Part shown: positions 1 to 12,642 of the stretch, piece after piece
Numbering within the stretch: position 1 is the stretch's first letter
Layout: the number at the start of each line of letters is the position of its first letter
Assembly: GCA_050084515.1 (NCBI GenBank)
Contig: CM114271.1
Location: 2,356,001 to 2,420,000, forward strand
DNA: 64,000 nucleotides
DNA from: Blasia pusilla
Lineage: Eukaryota > Marchantiophyta > Marchantiopsida > Blasiales
Reading direction: 5' to 3'
Notes under the pieces: model-generated
Database searches by the model: none
Seen by the model: the letters and a program-made list of their open reading frames with translations, nothing else
Told to the model about the DNA's origin: nothing
Position numbers and translations under genes: made by a program

Positions 1-410
1 AATTGTAGTGTATCGTGGGTAACTCTTGATTTACCTGCAAGACGGAACTGAGTTCCAAGTTCTTCAATGCAATGCGCGGAGACTAACCCACCTGCCAGCT
101 TTTGGCACTGATGACAGTGGTTGAGGTCTAACTTCCTCCCTGATGAATGTAGTTGTGACCTATTCTTTCAGTTAGAAAACCAAAGGTTTCACTGGAGTTA
201 GTTTGTTGAAAGTGGTCGATGTAAAAGTGCGCCTGTAGTAGTCTTGAGACATCAACATAAAGAAGCAAGTGATTCATAGTATGCTTTTTGGCATAAAGGA
301 AATCAATCTTTGCAAGCAACCTCCAAAGTTGAATAGCTGATTTCTCCACTATTCCACTCGTAAAGTATTGGAAGCCTCTTACACTGTCACGTTCATTGGA
401 ACTCTTGTAG

Positions 411-844
411 GTTTGGGAAGGTCAAGGTGTTATTAAATACGGGCGGAAGTTTATCGGGGCAACTGCTCCCCTGGCATCAGAGCCCGGAACAATCCGAGGG
501 GATTATGCAATTTCAGTTGGAAGGTACTTGTGATTTGATTCGCATGTGCATCGGTCGATGGTTCAACTCCTACCAGACTTCCACCTGCCTCTGTTTCTTA
601 CACTTTGATTAGAGCTTTTGCATAGCATTCCTTGTTTTCAAGTGGGGCTTGATTTTGTGCTAGTGAGCTACTGTGGTGACATGCCTTCACTTTCGTGAAA
701 CTAACTGAGATATTTGCCCAATGCAGGAACATCATTCATGGTAGTGATGGACCAGAAACTGCAAAGGATGAAATCAACCTATGGTTCAAGCCAGAGGAGA
801 TCCTCTCTTACAAAAAGGAGACTGACAAATGGCTATATGAGTAG
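411..844 (+). CDS. Nucleoside diphosphate kinase, type III-like, last two exons (5' part outside window)
   Basis: NDPK moves the gamma-phosphate from ATP to nucleoside diphosphates through a phospho-histidine. Two exons are seen: 411-523, preceded by a TTGTAG acceptor and followed by a GTACTT donor, and 727-844, preceded by a TGCAG acceptor and ending in TAG. The split Arg codon (AG|G) joins them in frame. The translation contains the family signature EPGTIRGDY, then the active-site segment NIIHGSD with the catalytic His codon at 737-739, then LWFKPEE and a short tail ending WLYE. The [13 protein letters not shown] wording matches my memory of the organellar type III plant enzymes better than cytosolic type I, but subtype and targeting cannot be checked because the N-terminus lies upstream. 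No earlier exon was recognised in 1-410, so that stretch is probably intron. The gene converges on the transporter gene downstream. Confidence 0.85.
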
Positions 845-1743
845 AGTTCAGTTATCCTTCTCTGGGTGCCAGAATTTTGGGCAGCTGCCTTCTGGTATAT
901 CCAGAAATTGATTACCAAGCTTGAGTCGTGAGAGATACTACTAAGTGGTGATCTCTCCATCTTTTCCCGCGGTATTTCACCAAAATGTTCTGTACCTACT
1001 TTGAGACAGACTCATCTTATCATTTCCTGATAAGTTTTGCTGGCAGCAGTCTTCCACCTGACAGCGCATCGTGGTTAGTCTTAATAGTGAACATGGTGCG
1101 AAGTCTCGGAGGGAAGTCTAAGGCTTCGTTTCAATAATGAGAAGATTTTCTCTGTAACTCTGTTCGTGCCAGCTAACCCAGTCACCACACAAGTGGTTTT
1201 GCTGAGATCTGGCTTGATAACGAGTTTCATTTTGTAGCTCTAAATTTCCTGAAAGTCAAGCAGACTATCAATCACTTTCTCATACCATCTGCATTTCAAA
1301 GTATCATTTTTACAGAGCAGTTTTCATGGGTGTGGAACATCCGGTGGCTTGAAATCCTGTGTTTGGTCAGAGTACAAAGACATGGACAGGACATGGTGCC
1401 CACTTTGTTGCCGGGGTGGGATAGAGTAAAAACGATTTTGATGTTGTCTTCAGGATTGAGAATTACCCTTAAGGTTCTTTTATCTGTCAGCAGTTTTACG
1501 ATCTTGTGGAAGCAAACAGGTGCACATAGGAATATCCATGGGATATCTTTTGTCAGCGGTCTGGTGCCCAAAACCATTCATTTTTTGTGGAGGAGATGTT
1601 TGGCAACGATCATAGTTCTGCAAATGATTATACTCTTTGCGGACATTCAAATCCGAAGAATCTTTCTCAGAACACTTCAGGAGCACAGTGCTCAAGACCG
1701 TGGTGGTTGTTACTTACAACGAGTTCGGAAGAGAACGTCGAGG
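845..1743. other. Convergent intergenic region between NDPK and the potassium transporter
   Basis: The region lies between the stop codons of two genes facing each other, so it should hold both 3' untranslated regions. Reading frames of up to 157 codons occur on both strands at 1296-1803, but they overlap each other, show no family resemblance and run into the last transporter exon. I see no repeat or RNA gene here. Confidence 0.6.
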
Positions 1744-4700
1744 TTAAATGTCGTACAGCATGCCCACCTCCAAGATCTGAGCATAAGGGATGTTCAAAGT
1801 TGACACCTCGGACCTACAATTAGTTTCCAGAAACCTGTATATTTTTCCTACGAAAATCCGTGTCGCAATCTTAGTAGCTCTACTCACGCGCAACTCACCT
1901 TTCCCCAACACAAATACAGGACCGTCAGCTCGGGCCTTATCCAGAACAGACACCTCCGAAGCTATAGCGTCGGCAGAAAGAGTGTCTCTCTCAAGTGACG
2001 AAGCGGACTGATTCGTTTGTTGAGTGGATAGAATGTACTGAGTCAGAGTCGAAACAAATTGGTCTACAAACTCGTTGTTTTGCATTTTCAAAACATCTCT
2101 GTATCCATACCGAGCTACACACCTGTAAACTCCATTGAACCCGACTCTACCCACGAGAAAACGCTCAGCGGGTAACACCGTTTTCACAGGCAGCCATCTT
2201 ATGGTGGTGAAGACCAGCACACGATGTAAGGAGCGAACATTCTTGACATAGTGAACAAGAATTGGTGGCACTCCCTGCAGCAAGTCCGTGTAGAAAAAAC
2301 AAAGTCCTGACACCCGCACATCACCCACTTGTACCAGGAGATCACCCAAATTCTCCTTAGTGATCTTATTTCTCATCTCGTACTTGAACTTCGCTAGGCG
2401 CCCCATGTTCCAGGAAAACATAATAATTGTAACAATAACGGACACTACAAAAGGTAGCCAACCACCTTGAGGTACTTTAGTCACGACTGCAGACATGTAA
2501 GTACCCTCTACAAGAACGAAAATCAGGAAAAAGAGAAGGGTTAACAGCACTGGAGTCCGCCAAATCACCAGCATCACCAGACTAATCAAGCAGGTTGTGA
2601 TCAGCATTACCGTCACGACAGCCACACCTGCATCCGTCATCGTTCTTCTGTGAGTTTGAAAGTGAGAATACTACGTCTGGAGCAGCGGCAGATTCAGCAT
2701 TCTAGCAGCGCGCTGACACAATTGGCCTAGTAAATCGCCCAAAAATTCCAGCGAGCGTTGTGTTAAGCTTACGGTGAAACTCTATCAGAGAGTGGGACAT
2801 TCAGAGAAAGTATTTACCGAAGGCATTGCCGATTGTAGATGAACTCCTAAATCCGAAAACAACAGCGAGGCAGAGGATCATGAGGATATAGTTGACCTCA
2901 GGTGAGTAGATCTGCCCTTCGACGTCTTCTGAAGTATGCACCAACTTCACACGAGGAAAATAATGCAAGGCAGTCGACTGCTTGATAACGGAGAAAGTCG
3001 CAGAAATTAATCCTTGACTCGCCACTATAGCCGCCAGTGTCGAAATCACAAACATAGGCCAGAACACCTTGCTTGGAATCATTTTGAAGAAGCCTTGATG
3101 ATGGTCACCAGGATGTTTAATGAGATATGCGGTTTGGCCGGCATAAGTTAATAGAACCGACGGATACACCATGGTTGTGAAGGCCAACTGCCACCACCAA
3201 ACTTGTCAGACTTCTCAAAATGCTTCCGTTAGCTAACCATTTTATCATCTTGAGGCTCTTATGAGTATACTAAGAGAGAATATAAAACTTAAATAGAAAA
3301 CTGGATGGAAACCCATAAGGATACAAACGAGGGGCAATAGAGAGGAAAAAAAAAATCCCCAAAGGCCAAAGCCGCCCCAGAAGGGGTTTCCCCACTAATG
3401 ACTAAAATCACAAAAAAATCCATAAGAAAGAAGTCAAACGTATACTAAATACCCTTATGCTTAAATGACCCTCCAACAGATTATTAGAGTTCACATTTAC
3501 TGCCTATGAAATGATCATCAAGCAACTATCTCTTTCATTTGATTTATCAAAGGGCTGAATGCTGTAATGGTCGCGTGATTGCTACTTAGTATCATTTACG
3601 AGTTGGGTTCGGCCCCGTTTGTGATGTGCTTTGAAAAGTGTGGCCTTTCACGAAGAGGCTCGAAGAATGTGCTCACTTGAATTGAACGTTTATTGAAGTG
3701 GCCCATGTCCGCAAACATCGCCTCGGCTCCTGCGCACAGATATGTATTACCGGGTATTTGATAAGAAGGCTCAATAACGATTCCTTGCAAGACCAGCAAA
3801 GGTGGCTAGCAAAGTACGTAGTAGGACTGTAGGACCACAGCGGATTCTCCGGTTTGATACAAAAGAAATCTATCATCGCTCCAAAAATTCCCACTTCTGG
3901 TACAGTTAAACTATTGTGTTTTTGACCTGTTATGCACAGTACGGTCCCACCGAGCATCATCCAAGCATCTTTCTTGTTCGCCTTGAAGAAGTAATAAATG
4001 TGAGCCGGTGAAAATGCCTTGAATATTCCTGGATAGTGGACCGTAATATTATACACACCAACACTGGGAGTCGTCACCAGCCATAGAGCCATGATGGGAG
4101 AAAACACCCTGCTCACACGATGTGTTCCAAATCTTTGGCCTAAAAAGAGTAGGATCAGGATCACGGCAGATACAACCACAACAACAGCTGCATTCGCAAC
4201 AATCCAAGCATGTCAAACAGTCAGTATAGCTCTTTCAGGATTGGCATGGAAGCTCTTTCGCGTTTGGCAACAGAAAATTCTAACAGTTAACCCCCCAGGG
4301 TCCAGTGTTTAAAACTCTCCTTGCTATTCGTTTAAATCAGCTACGCACAAGTACGTCTCACAACAAGATGAATAAGATCGACCATAGACATTGAGCTGCA
4401 TTGTGACCGACTCCACCCTGTGAGTGAAATTACGGAAGCATAACCTTCATTCTCTAAGATGGGATAGCGTTCGAAACGACCCTGTGCGTGCAGTTCCACA
4501 TTTGCTCGCCATGGGTCCTACAAATTGCCAGGAAAGTGGCTGCACCACTCACGGTAATGCTGCTCTAGTTGTCCCGTTAAGAAAGCTCCAAACTCCTCCA
4601 CTTCGGTCGCAACAGAACTGTATAATTAAGTTGTCTCCTAGCTTTATTGTTGTCTGTGCAAAAGCACTCTTCTTATCTTTCCGTTGGGAAATATGTATAT

Positions 4701-7315
4701 ACTCACGATGATAAAATGGCACTTGGAATTTAGCGTACCTTTGTTCAGAGATGGTGTTGCAGTTGCAATCCCTTCGATCGCAGACAGTACTGCAGAGGAA
4801 ATCATGTTACGAACAGTTTTTTATAGCTTCACAAGTCCTGTCTGATTGACTCTTGTTTTTCTTCTTTCACACCTATTTACTTTTATATCTGTCATTAATG
4901 ATAAGGGTGCCCCACTTTACTAGGATTGAACCAAAGAAACTCATCTAGATAATCTTTCGTATTGTGGGTTGCTCATGTTTTGATGACTCAAATCGTTTTA
5001 TCGATGATGGCCTATGAAGAACGTAACTACAGTTAGCGGCCAAACGGTAGCGGGAAGAAATTAGAAATTATCCGAACGATTTCCTCGCTTCTTTCTCACA
5101 ATTTTAAGAAAGTTGCATTTCTCCAAGCAAGTTTCGTACCGGAGATTGCTGGGGTAAGAATACCATCGCCAACCAACATGCACGTCCCCATCATGACTAC
5201 AAAGTGCAGCACCTTTTGCGCTGTTACATTGTTCTCTAGGAAGTATTTCGTAGGATTGTACACAAAAGCTTCTTTCGATTCCGAATGATGAGAAATCGAG
5301 TGGGAAATTCTTCGTCCTCCCATGTCTTGGACTGGACTGTCTGCTCCAGAATCCTGGCTGATTTTCGCATACTGGCACAGTAAGGAGTAAACAGCAAACG
5401 TTCCACCTGAGAATGTACATTAAAATAGTGTTAAGACTATTATTCATTACGGCCTGTACCTGTTTTTTTTTCTCGCTATCTAACCTATCTAGTATAATAA
5501 CTAACTCTCATTGGTTATTTTGCTTACTATGCTTAGCCCAACTACTGATTTGGTTCAGTAATGAGTAAACGCAAACGTGCCACTGTAAATTTAACAGTGT
5601 CAAAATCAGCATTTTGTCTACTATGCTTAGCCCAATGGTGGAGGTCATGCGATTTCCTCAGCGAGGTGAAAAAGACCACAAAGGAAAATCTAGACCAATT
5701 GTCACCATCATTGGTCTAACTCATCCACTACCTTCCAATCTACGGGCCAAAAATCGGCATTTAAATTTAAGAATTTTCGATCCGACCATCAAAATCTCGG
5801 GAAAAAATAGAACCGCAAAACATAGTCGGGGGAGTTTTTTCACGAGAACCGGTACATTGCGGGTGTTTCATAACCCGGATTGGTAAATTCAGATTTCCGG
5901 CCGGTTTTTATGATACTTTTATAAAGAAACTCCCCCTAATCCTACCCAGTTTTTTGCCGACGAGTTTTAAATAAATCCAAAATTTCTGATTTTAGCTGGC
6001 TACAATTACTCGTAACTCCGGATCTCCCGTTCATTGCGGCAAAATGTAGTTTCTTTGTAAAAATTGAAAAAAACCAGCAGATATTTAGAAAATTTCAATG
6101 GAGAATCGGGAAATCAGTATTTTCAGATAGATGAAATTGCTAGAATTCAGGTTCCATAGAGCAAGCACCAAATTTCATTCAAGCAACATGTGGATAATTT
6201 CAATGAAGTGTATTGGAACTAACTAAATTAAAAATTTTAGCACGGAAGAATTTGGTTCGTACAGCTATGGAGAGAAAGGACGAAGTCCACTTCCCTCGAT
6301 GACCAAAGGTTCTTTAATGATGGCCAGCTTGATCAGTGTCACCTTAACTTACTACGAAATTCTAATCATGATTTTGAAGGAAAAGATCAATTTAGGCATG
6401 AAAAACCAGATCTCACTTGTGAAGCCATACTCATATCGAGGAAACTTCACTGGGGTTGAACCGCGCACTACGTGCCTATGGGTCCGAAGGTGCGTAAGCA
6501 CTTTCAGACTACAAAAGAAGTCTACATCCAGACTTTCCAAACAGCTACCACTAATTTCAGCGTTGCACACAAGTTCACTGTGAGCGAGATTGGAAAAGCC
6601 ACTGGTAACTGATTTCTAAATTCATCCCGTAACTTCCTTCCCCGGATTGGACTATTCTCTAAACTCCACTTTACCTTGGACGTACGTGTCACTACAAAGG
6701 TTGGCCGACCATCCCATTGTAAGAATAACGTGACGTTGATGAATACTCCGCATCGATAGATCTTCGGGAGGTTGAAGCAAATAATAGTTGAAAAATGCAT
6801 TGCATTTGAAACAAGACCTTAGACTACTGTCTATGATGTAAAACGAAGCAAGCAAGATAATGTAACAGGCAACGGGAAGAAGATGTAGGTTTAGAGCATA
6901 ACTCGGGGATTCGTCCTCCACTATTGTCCCATGAAAGGTTGTGGGTTGGGTTACGAAATATCAACCTTCGCCATGGTCGTCGGCTTGCAGCACGATAAGG
7001 GTGTACTTTACGACGCCGATCAAAGTGAGGGTCCAAAATATGAGGCTCAAGACGCCTAAATAATCCGCTTCAGTCGGATCTTTGACATTGATTGAGGGAT
7101 AGACATACAAAGGAGAAGTGCCAAGATCACCATACACGACTCCAAGCGTTCCATAAGCGAGAACCAAGGTCTGCCAAAAGGTCTGGTGCTGTTTCCAGGG
7201 TGACCCACTAATAATCAGCATAAGCATTCCACGTTCGGTGAGGAAAAAGCAATACACTGAAGTTAGTCATAGAAACTCCCTACCACTGAGGGCTGGATTC
7301 ATCTGATAGCTCCAT
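1744..7315 (-). CDS. HAK/KUP/KT potassium transporter, 8 exons, complete
   Basis: K+ (probably K+/H+ symport) membrane transporter of the HAK/KUP/KT family. Exons on the minus strand: 7315-7284, 7207-6966, 5406-5140, 4789-4739, 4187-3927, 3729-3677, 3187-2818 and 2627-1744. All seven introns have GT-AG ends, and the exons total 2160 nt, exactly 720 codons with the stop. Family motifs appear in order: [15 protein letters not shown] early, [16 protein letters not shown] across the exon 2/3 joint, [17 protein letters not shown] across the exon 3/4 joint, [11 protein letters not shown] in exon 6, the [18 protein letters not shown] segment in exon 7, and a 294-residue last exon with hydrophobic helices, a cytosolic tail and the ending [12 protein letters not shown]. 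The ATG at 7315 is chosen because the short first exon ([10 protein letters not shown]) has a donor whose phase fits exon 2. At 719 residues it is a typical length. No disruption is seen; subgroup is not determined. Confidence 0.92.
5407..6965 (-). other. Large intron 2 of the potassium transporter
   Basis: This 1.56-kb intron separates the exon ending ADDHGE from the exon starting GTFAVYSLL. It holds no recognisable gene or complete transposon. A short imperfect duplication of the exon 3 acceptor area is visible: the stretch around 5388-5408 (GAGTAAACAGCAAACGT) recurs near 5565-5582, and a block containing CTACTATGCTTAGCCCA recurs at about 5525 and 5617. Confidence 0.5.
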
Positions 7316-10300
7316 ACGACCATGGCCTAGGAATTATCTACACTATGGATAATGTACACTTGGATACACACGAGGGAGGAGTTACAGAAAATTCTTCTAC
7401 ATTTGCTTCTCACAAACCCCTCTCTATAACAGACATACTAAATAAATTTACAATCGCACTGTGGCTACAGATTTGCTTTCAATTTCTATTTTTACATTTG
7501 GTTCAACCTATATTTCGACATTTGGATAATTAGGACGAGTATGAGAATTTAAACATATATTTCTTGACTTCGACAGTAAGAAAAATAGGAATCGGTTTAG
7601 TATTTTGATGCACGACTGATGGTGAATGTATTTGGGAACGTCAGAACGTCACTCAAATGAGCGTATCACTCAGACCTGCGGTGGATGTGGAAAAGGCGTG
7701 TTCGACGATGTCAAACTAGCAGATAGCGACCTATTTCTAGATCCGGCGTCCTCGCTTGCCCCAGCGATCTCTCTTCCATCTTCGTCTGTTGCTGCTGTAG
7801 AGACTTCAAGCGGAAGCGTACTTCCCTCGTTGCCGACCTCCTTGTCCACAGATAAGAATACGGTAGAGGAATTTCTATTCCAAACGAGGACAGAAATGTT
7901 ACAAGCAAGATTCACAATCTTGATAAAACTGCATACGATTATTCTCATTAGACTAAACACAAAGTAACTTGATAAAATGACATATAATAATTATCATTAG
8001 ATTAAAAAATTTCAATTTTGCATAAGAAACGAGTATGTGTCCCAGGGGTCTCTGCATCATCCATTCCCACCCGAGACATAGATGACTTGCGCCAAGGACA
8101 TAAGAGTTTTGGGTCATTTCTCCTCGGACAAGGAGGGCGGTGCTCCTATCATGTAGTTTCCCAACGACGTTTTTTTCTCCCATCCCCTTCTCATGAGCGC
8201 ATCTCTTTTATAAACGCTACAGTGTCTAGTCACCCAGAAAGATCCATTGAATGCTATTCTCTCACTCATACTACTTTCCAATGCAGTTGGAGGAGACTAT
8301 CTACTAAAATGTTTTCTTGTCTTTTCTTGTCTGTTCATTTGCCGCACCAGTAGCCTGAAAACCTTTTGCGGTTTGAACTTCCGCACATATAGTAAGGGCC
8401 CCGGCGCCATTGTTGTGAAGTTGGAGTGGCTTCTGGAGGACAGTCAAATTTCCTGGAGCGGATGACGCAGCTTAGGAAATGGTCTCCAACGTACAGAAAA
8501 GCAAAATACAAAACGGAATCTTTTTCCAATGGTGACCCTAATATTTTGGGTCATCTATTTTTTGGAATGTAAATTTCGGGCAGCTTCCAGTGCGTCCCAT
8601 GCTAGGGATCCCAGACCTCCTCGCGGGCCCATCGCTATCCTACAGTTTTCACGGAGGCCGCCAGGATTCTTAACAGATCTGTGAAAGCAAGCGATTTAAA
8701 ATGTCCCAAAGCCGATCGGTGCAGCGGCGCAGCCAAGCTAGCCACAAAATATGACTTGAAGCGATGCCGCCTTCAAGAAAACACAGAGGCCACTGTTGAG
8801 TTTCCACCAGTCTGAACTCGGCGAATCTAAGAACTGCCTACGAACAGGGGAACTCCGCTATTTCCACTTGAGGATTTAGGACCGGTTCTACGACCCTGAA
8901 CCATCAAAATCCCGAGGACCAGCGCTGGGATTGGGGAAAAAGACATTCCTTAGGTGACAAGTTACATGATACATCAACCTGAGCATCGAAAGCTCTAGCC
9001 TCTTGATGAGAATCGGAGGTGATGGGTGCTCACATCATGAGGAGCACTCATATAGGGACTGTCTGACAAGGCCCCTATCGGCTTGTGTGTCTTTTTTGCC
9101 CGGGGCCCCGTGTGCGGAAATTACAGAAAGGTGAATGGACTCACAAGGTTAGGTTTGTTCACCCCCTTTACTTCACTTCTGAAGTACAGCGTTAAATTGT
9201 CCTTGGGAGTGTGCACGTCATCTTCACACAAGCCGACTTCCTTTTTCAGTTTCCTTGAATTCTTTCAGACATCGCGTTTCTGTTATTCTGCAAAGTCTAG
9301 ACGTAAATGACGTAATCTCCAGGAATCGTGACTTCCGAATTTAGAACGGTTCTCTTGTTTCTTCATGACGCATTGTGATCGCGTCAACGCACAATCTCCG
9401 AAGCTTCAATTGCGACTTCAACACGATCCGATCGAGTGCAGTCTCCAGTTGCTTGCGAAAACTATTTTATACAAGTTTCTTGCCATATAGAGTCTGTGAG
9501 ACCACATGAACAAACCTTGCCTATTTGCAGAGATTACCAAAACGAAACGAAGAAAAGGGTGAGGCGTGAGACCTAAAATCAGAGAATTCACTACGCCGTG
9601 TTGGGAAATCACACGTGGGCATGGCAACGACAAACGGGCTCGTCCCTTGCCATCCAAACCTTCTGGACGTACGTCAGATCTATAGACTGAATTTAGACGC
9701 TTATACAGATCAGTCCTCTGACTGGAGAAAGCACTTTCTCAATCAATCATGTGTAGGAGAGCTAAAAAGTCCCGACCTGAGAGGATGATGATCAGCAGCC
9801 GGGCTCTTCCCTGATGACTCCGGCGACTTATTGATTGGGGTATCAACAGGCGACGGTGATTCCCGAATTTCGATTGAAGATAGAATTGTAGGCTCGGAAT
9901 CGGCATTGGATACCGAAGGATCACTCTCGGGTGTCTTTTGCACAGCGGATCTAAACTGATCCTTCTCTTCTTCGTTAGTTTCCCGAACCTCATCTGAAAA
10001 ATACTGCATTGAAACGAATCCAAAAGTTCACTACAGTTCCTTACATCCGTTAATATTTAAAAGCTTGAGGAGACTCGGTTGAATATCAACTCTTTCTAGC
10101 CATATCTGAACGATTCTGAGCAAGAGGAAACATTCAGTTTCACTACTTCTAGTAACGCGAGTGTCGCAAAAGCAGCCGTATGTAACGAATAAAGGGAAGT
10201 TATTTAATTGGCTCCAAAAGGTACGGATGGCTCGATAACACGATCCCGTATGGACTTCAGATCTACTTGCGTAAGTCAGGCTTTCTTTCACTAACTGAAA

Positions 10301-11500
10301 ACTCTCGCTAGGATTTTTTACCAGTTGGAAACGATTGAATTCAAGGCCGAGAATTGGTAAGGACTCTAAACTTACTCAGGATATTACTTTAATTACGTCA
10401 TGGCATCCCAGTAGATGGACCAGGAAGGATCTCTTCACTCCGAACTAGAAAATCTTAAAAGCAATAGAGTAATTTGAACTATTAGGCGCAAATGATGCAT
10501 CAAATCACTAATCACATGGATCGATCCCCGCACGACTCATGACAAGAGTAGCTCGTACTCATCGATGGCGATTCCAACATGATCTTTAAAACTGCGAAGG
10601 GACGCTCGGAACATCTCAACTTCTCGACTAATGAACCCGCGATCATTCTTGCTGCGAAGGAGGCGGAGGAATGACAATCCGAACAGCGCAATTCACAGTC
10701 AAACTTGCTGACCTCAGACACACCACACCACACAACTCCCACGATGCTTCAACACGAGATCGAGCGACTACTGCAGTATAAGTAACTTACGGGCATCATT
10801 GATGGATGCGAGCCTGATCCAAGAACAACGAAGCACTCCAATTAAAGCGCGAGAACAACAGTCGGTGCACTGAATCCAACTCCGATCCACGCATTTCAAA
10901 GCAAGCGCCGTCCTGTGCAATTTTAACATTCATATGGCATCCACTTCCGCAGTTTGCACAAAATATTACGCTCTCCATGGACTTTGAGAGAGCTAAGCGC
11001 CGATCAATCTTCGTCTGCACGCGCCCGATCCAGATCCCTCAAGAAGACCAGAAGGCCATGACGACTGCTTCAGTTTTGAATGCTGTATGCAGAGAGGGCG
11101 GGGCAGTTGCGCTGCTCAGCCCGTTCCATCCAGGCCTGGTGCCCTTGACAGAACGCGCGGGCCGCGCGTTATATTGGAAACCACTAGTGTACAACGTATT
11201 TTGGAGGGTGGAAATTTTATTTTTTCCTCTTAAAAAGCAATAAATTTGTTTTCTTGAATTGAAAACTGATAGAAATGAGTGTTAGAAGTCTCATTGGTTG
11301 TCATCTATATTTTTATTTTCCATCTTGATTTGCAAACATTTCTGTGTTTGACATGGCACAATACGAACGGCAAGAAAAAGTTTCTTGGTGTACGGGCAAT
11401 AGGAAAATAATTTTTATTCCACTAGTAACAAAAAAAATTTATTTTTGTATAACATGATTAGTCTTTCATTCCGGTGCACACTAGTGTTTTTTTACTCATA
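7316..11500. other. Upstream region of the potassium transporter, no gene recognised
   Basis: About 4.2 kb upstream of the transporter start, expected to carry its promoter and possibly non-coding 5' exons. Open frames at 7670-7960, 9743-10009 and 10512-11020 (minus) and 10977-11243 (plus) have no recognised domain. The acidic Ser/Pro/Glu-rich frame at 9743-10009 looks the most protein-like. The stretch is ordinary AT-rich DNA with no clear terminal repeats. Confidence 0.45.
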
Positions 11501-11681
11501 CTAGTAAGGTGCCGTGCGATGCACGGGAAATAAAAAAGTATTTGAAGAATTTTTGTTAGTGTATAGTCTGTGAAAGGAAGGGATTAATGATATTGCAATA
11601 AATTCAAACTTTTTTTTTGCTGCCCATGGCATGTGAAACATTTTCTCCCTGCCCTGTTGTCAAATTAAGAAGGCACTCTCC
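11501..11681 (+). repeat. K repeat, copy 1 (left part only, cut by element A)
   Basis: It begins CTAGTAAGGTGCCGTGCGAT and contains the inverted GC motif around CGTGCGATGCACGGG. It resembles two head-to-tail copies at 60413-60613 and 60625-60815. It runs to GAAGGCACTCTCC and is then interrupted exactly at the TGTCGTGCGC end of element A. Copy 2 continues past the same point without a break, which gives the empty-site sequence. Confidence 0.75.
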
Positions 11682-12454
11682 TGTCGTGCGCATACATATC
11701 GCTACACAACATACATCGCTGTCACCGAACACACACACAAACACGCACGATCCCATGCTAACTCATGACATCCAAACAACGAGACAAGAAGTATCAAAAT
11801 ATCTCCAATGTAAAGTAAGATCCAATCTCTCTCTACACCATCTCACACCATAGCTCTCAAAGGTGTGCACTCTCTCTCATGTCAAACCAAACCCACTCTC
11901 CTAATGAGAGGCTTGGGTTACACTCACAAGGCAAGGGACCATAGCTCCGCCGCCTCATGCCAAGAGGTTCAACAAAGAGAGAATGAGCTCTCAAGCTCTC
12001 TCTCCTTGGGATATATACCCCTCTCCTCTCCCAAGCTCTGTCCATGGTAACCTATTCTCCCAAGTCACCTCCTTGGCTCTTGGCTTGATGTAGGAGGTCA
12101 AGGGCCACTTACCAAAAATAGAAAGTTGATCATATACCCAAAATGGTACTTACCTAAAATAGTAAGTTCCTCAATATGGATCCAAATGAGCCAAGACGAA
12201 GGGGAAACCTGCTCTCTCAGGTTTCCCGGGGCCTCAGCAGGTCATCCTCGACCTCCTAGGCCTGTCCTCCACTACTTTTGAAGACGCTCTACTAGATCTC
12301 ACCGATCTATCCTAAAGGACGTGACATCTGTCGTACGCATACACATCGCTACACAACATACATCGCTGTCATTAAACACACACACAAACACGCACGATCC
12401 CATGCTAACTCATGGCATCCAAACAACGAGACAAGAAGTACCAAAATATCTCAA
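11682..12454 (-). repeat. Element A 3' terminal block B1-A2-B2
   Basis: On the minus strand, B1 (12454-12329) follows the polypurine tract directly. A2 (12326 to about 11808, starting TGTCACGTCC) comes next, then B2 (about 11807-11682, ending CGCACGACA). B1 and B2 are near copies: both run from GAGATATTTTG through CATGAGTTAGCATGGGATCG to the ACGACA end. A2 matches about 516 bp at 34377-34892. See the finding on split terminal repeats. Confidence 0.8.
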
Positions 12455-12470
12455 ATCGCCCCCCTAGCTG
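12455..12470 (-). promoter_or_regulatory. Polypurine tract of element A
   Basis: The minus strand reads CCAGCTAGGGGGGCGAT immediately before B1. Element C has the same CCAGCTAGGGGGGCG before its B1 at 53227. The position, downstream of all coding sequence and at the start of the terminal block, is what a plus-strand priming site requires. Confidence 0.6.
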
Positions 12471-12642
12471 GTGGTTAGGTCCCTCTAACTCCAGATAGCC
12501 ATCTATCCCTACCTACCATGACATACATCTCTCGGACGCTAAGAGCAAGATGGCCGGGTGCTCATGTGGCCCCATCGTTAGTCGCCTTCCTCTCATCCAT
12601 GTCAGAGAAAAATTTGGGATCGAAACCTACCTAGTATCTCCT

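Noticed and set aside
1-410. An upstream NDPK exon
   Set aside because: No frame matches the NDPK segment expected before the exon at 411; the stretch reads as intron.
1330-1803. 157-codon plus-strand gene between NDPK and the transporter
   Set aside because: It overlaps an equally long minus-strand frame and the last transporter exon, with no known domain.
7670-7960. N-terminal coding exon of the potassium transporter
   Set aside because: The short exon at 7284-7315 gives an ATG, a good donor and the right phase, and the total length is then divisible by three; no matching splice join was found for 7670-7960.
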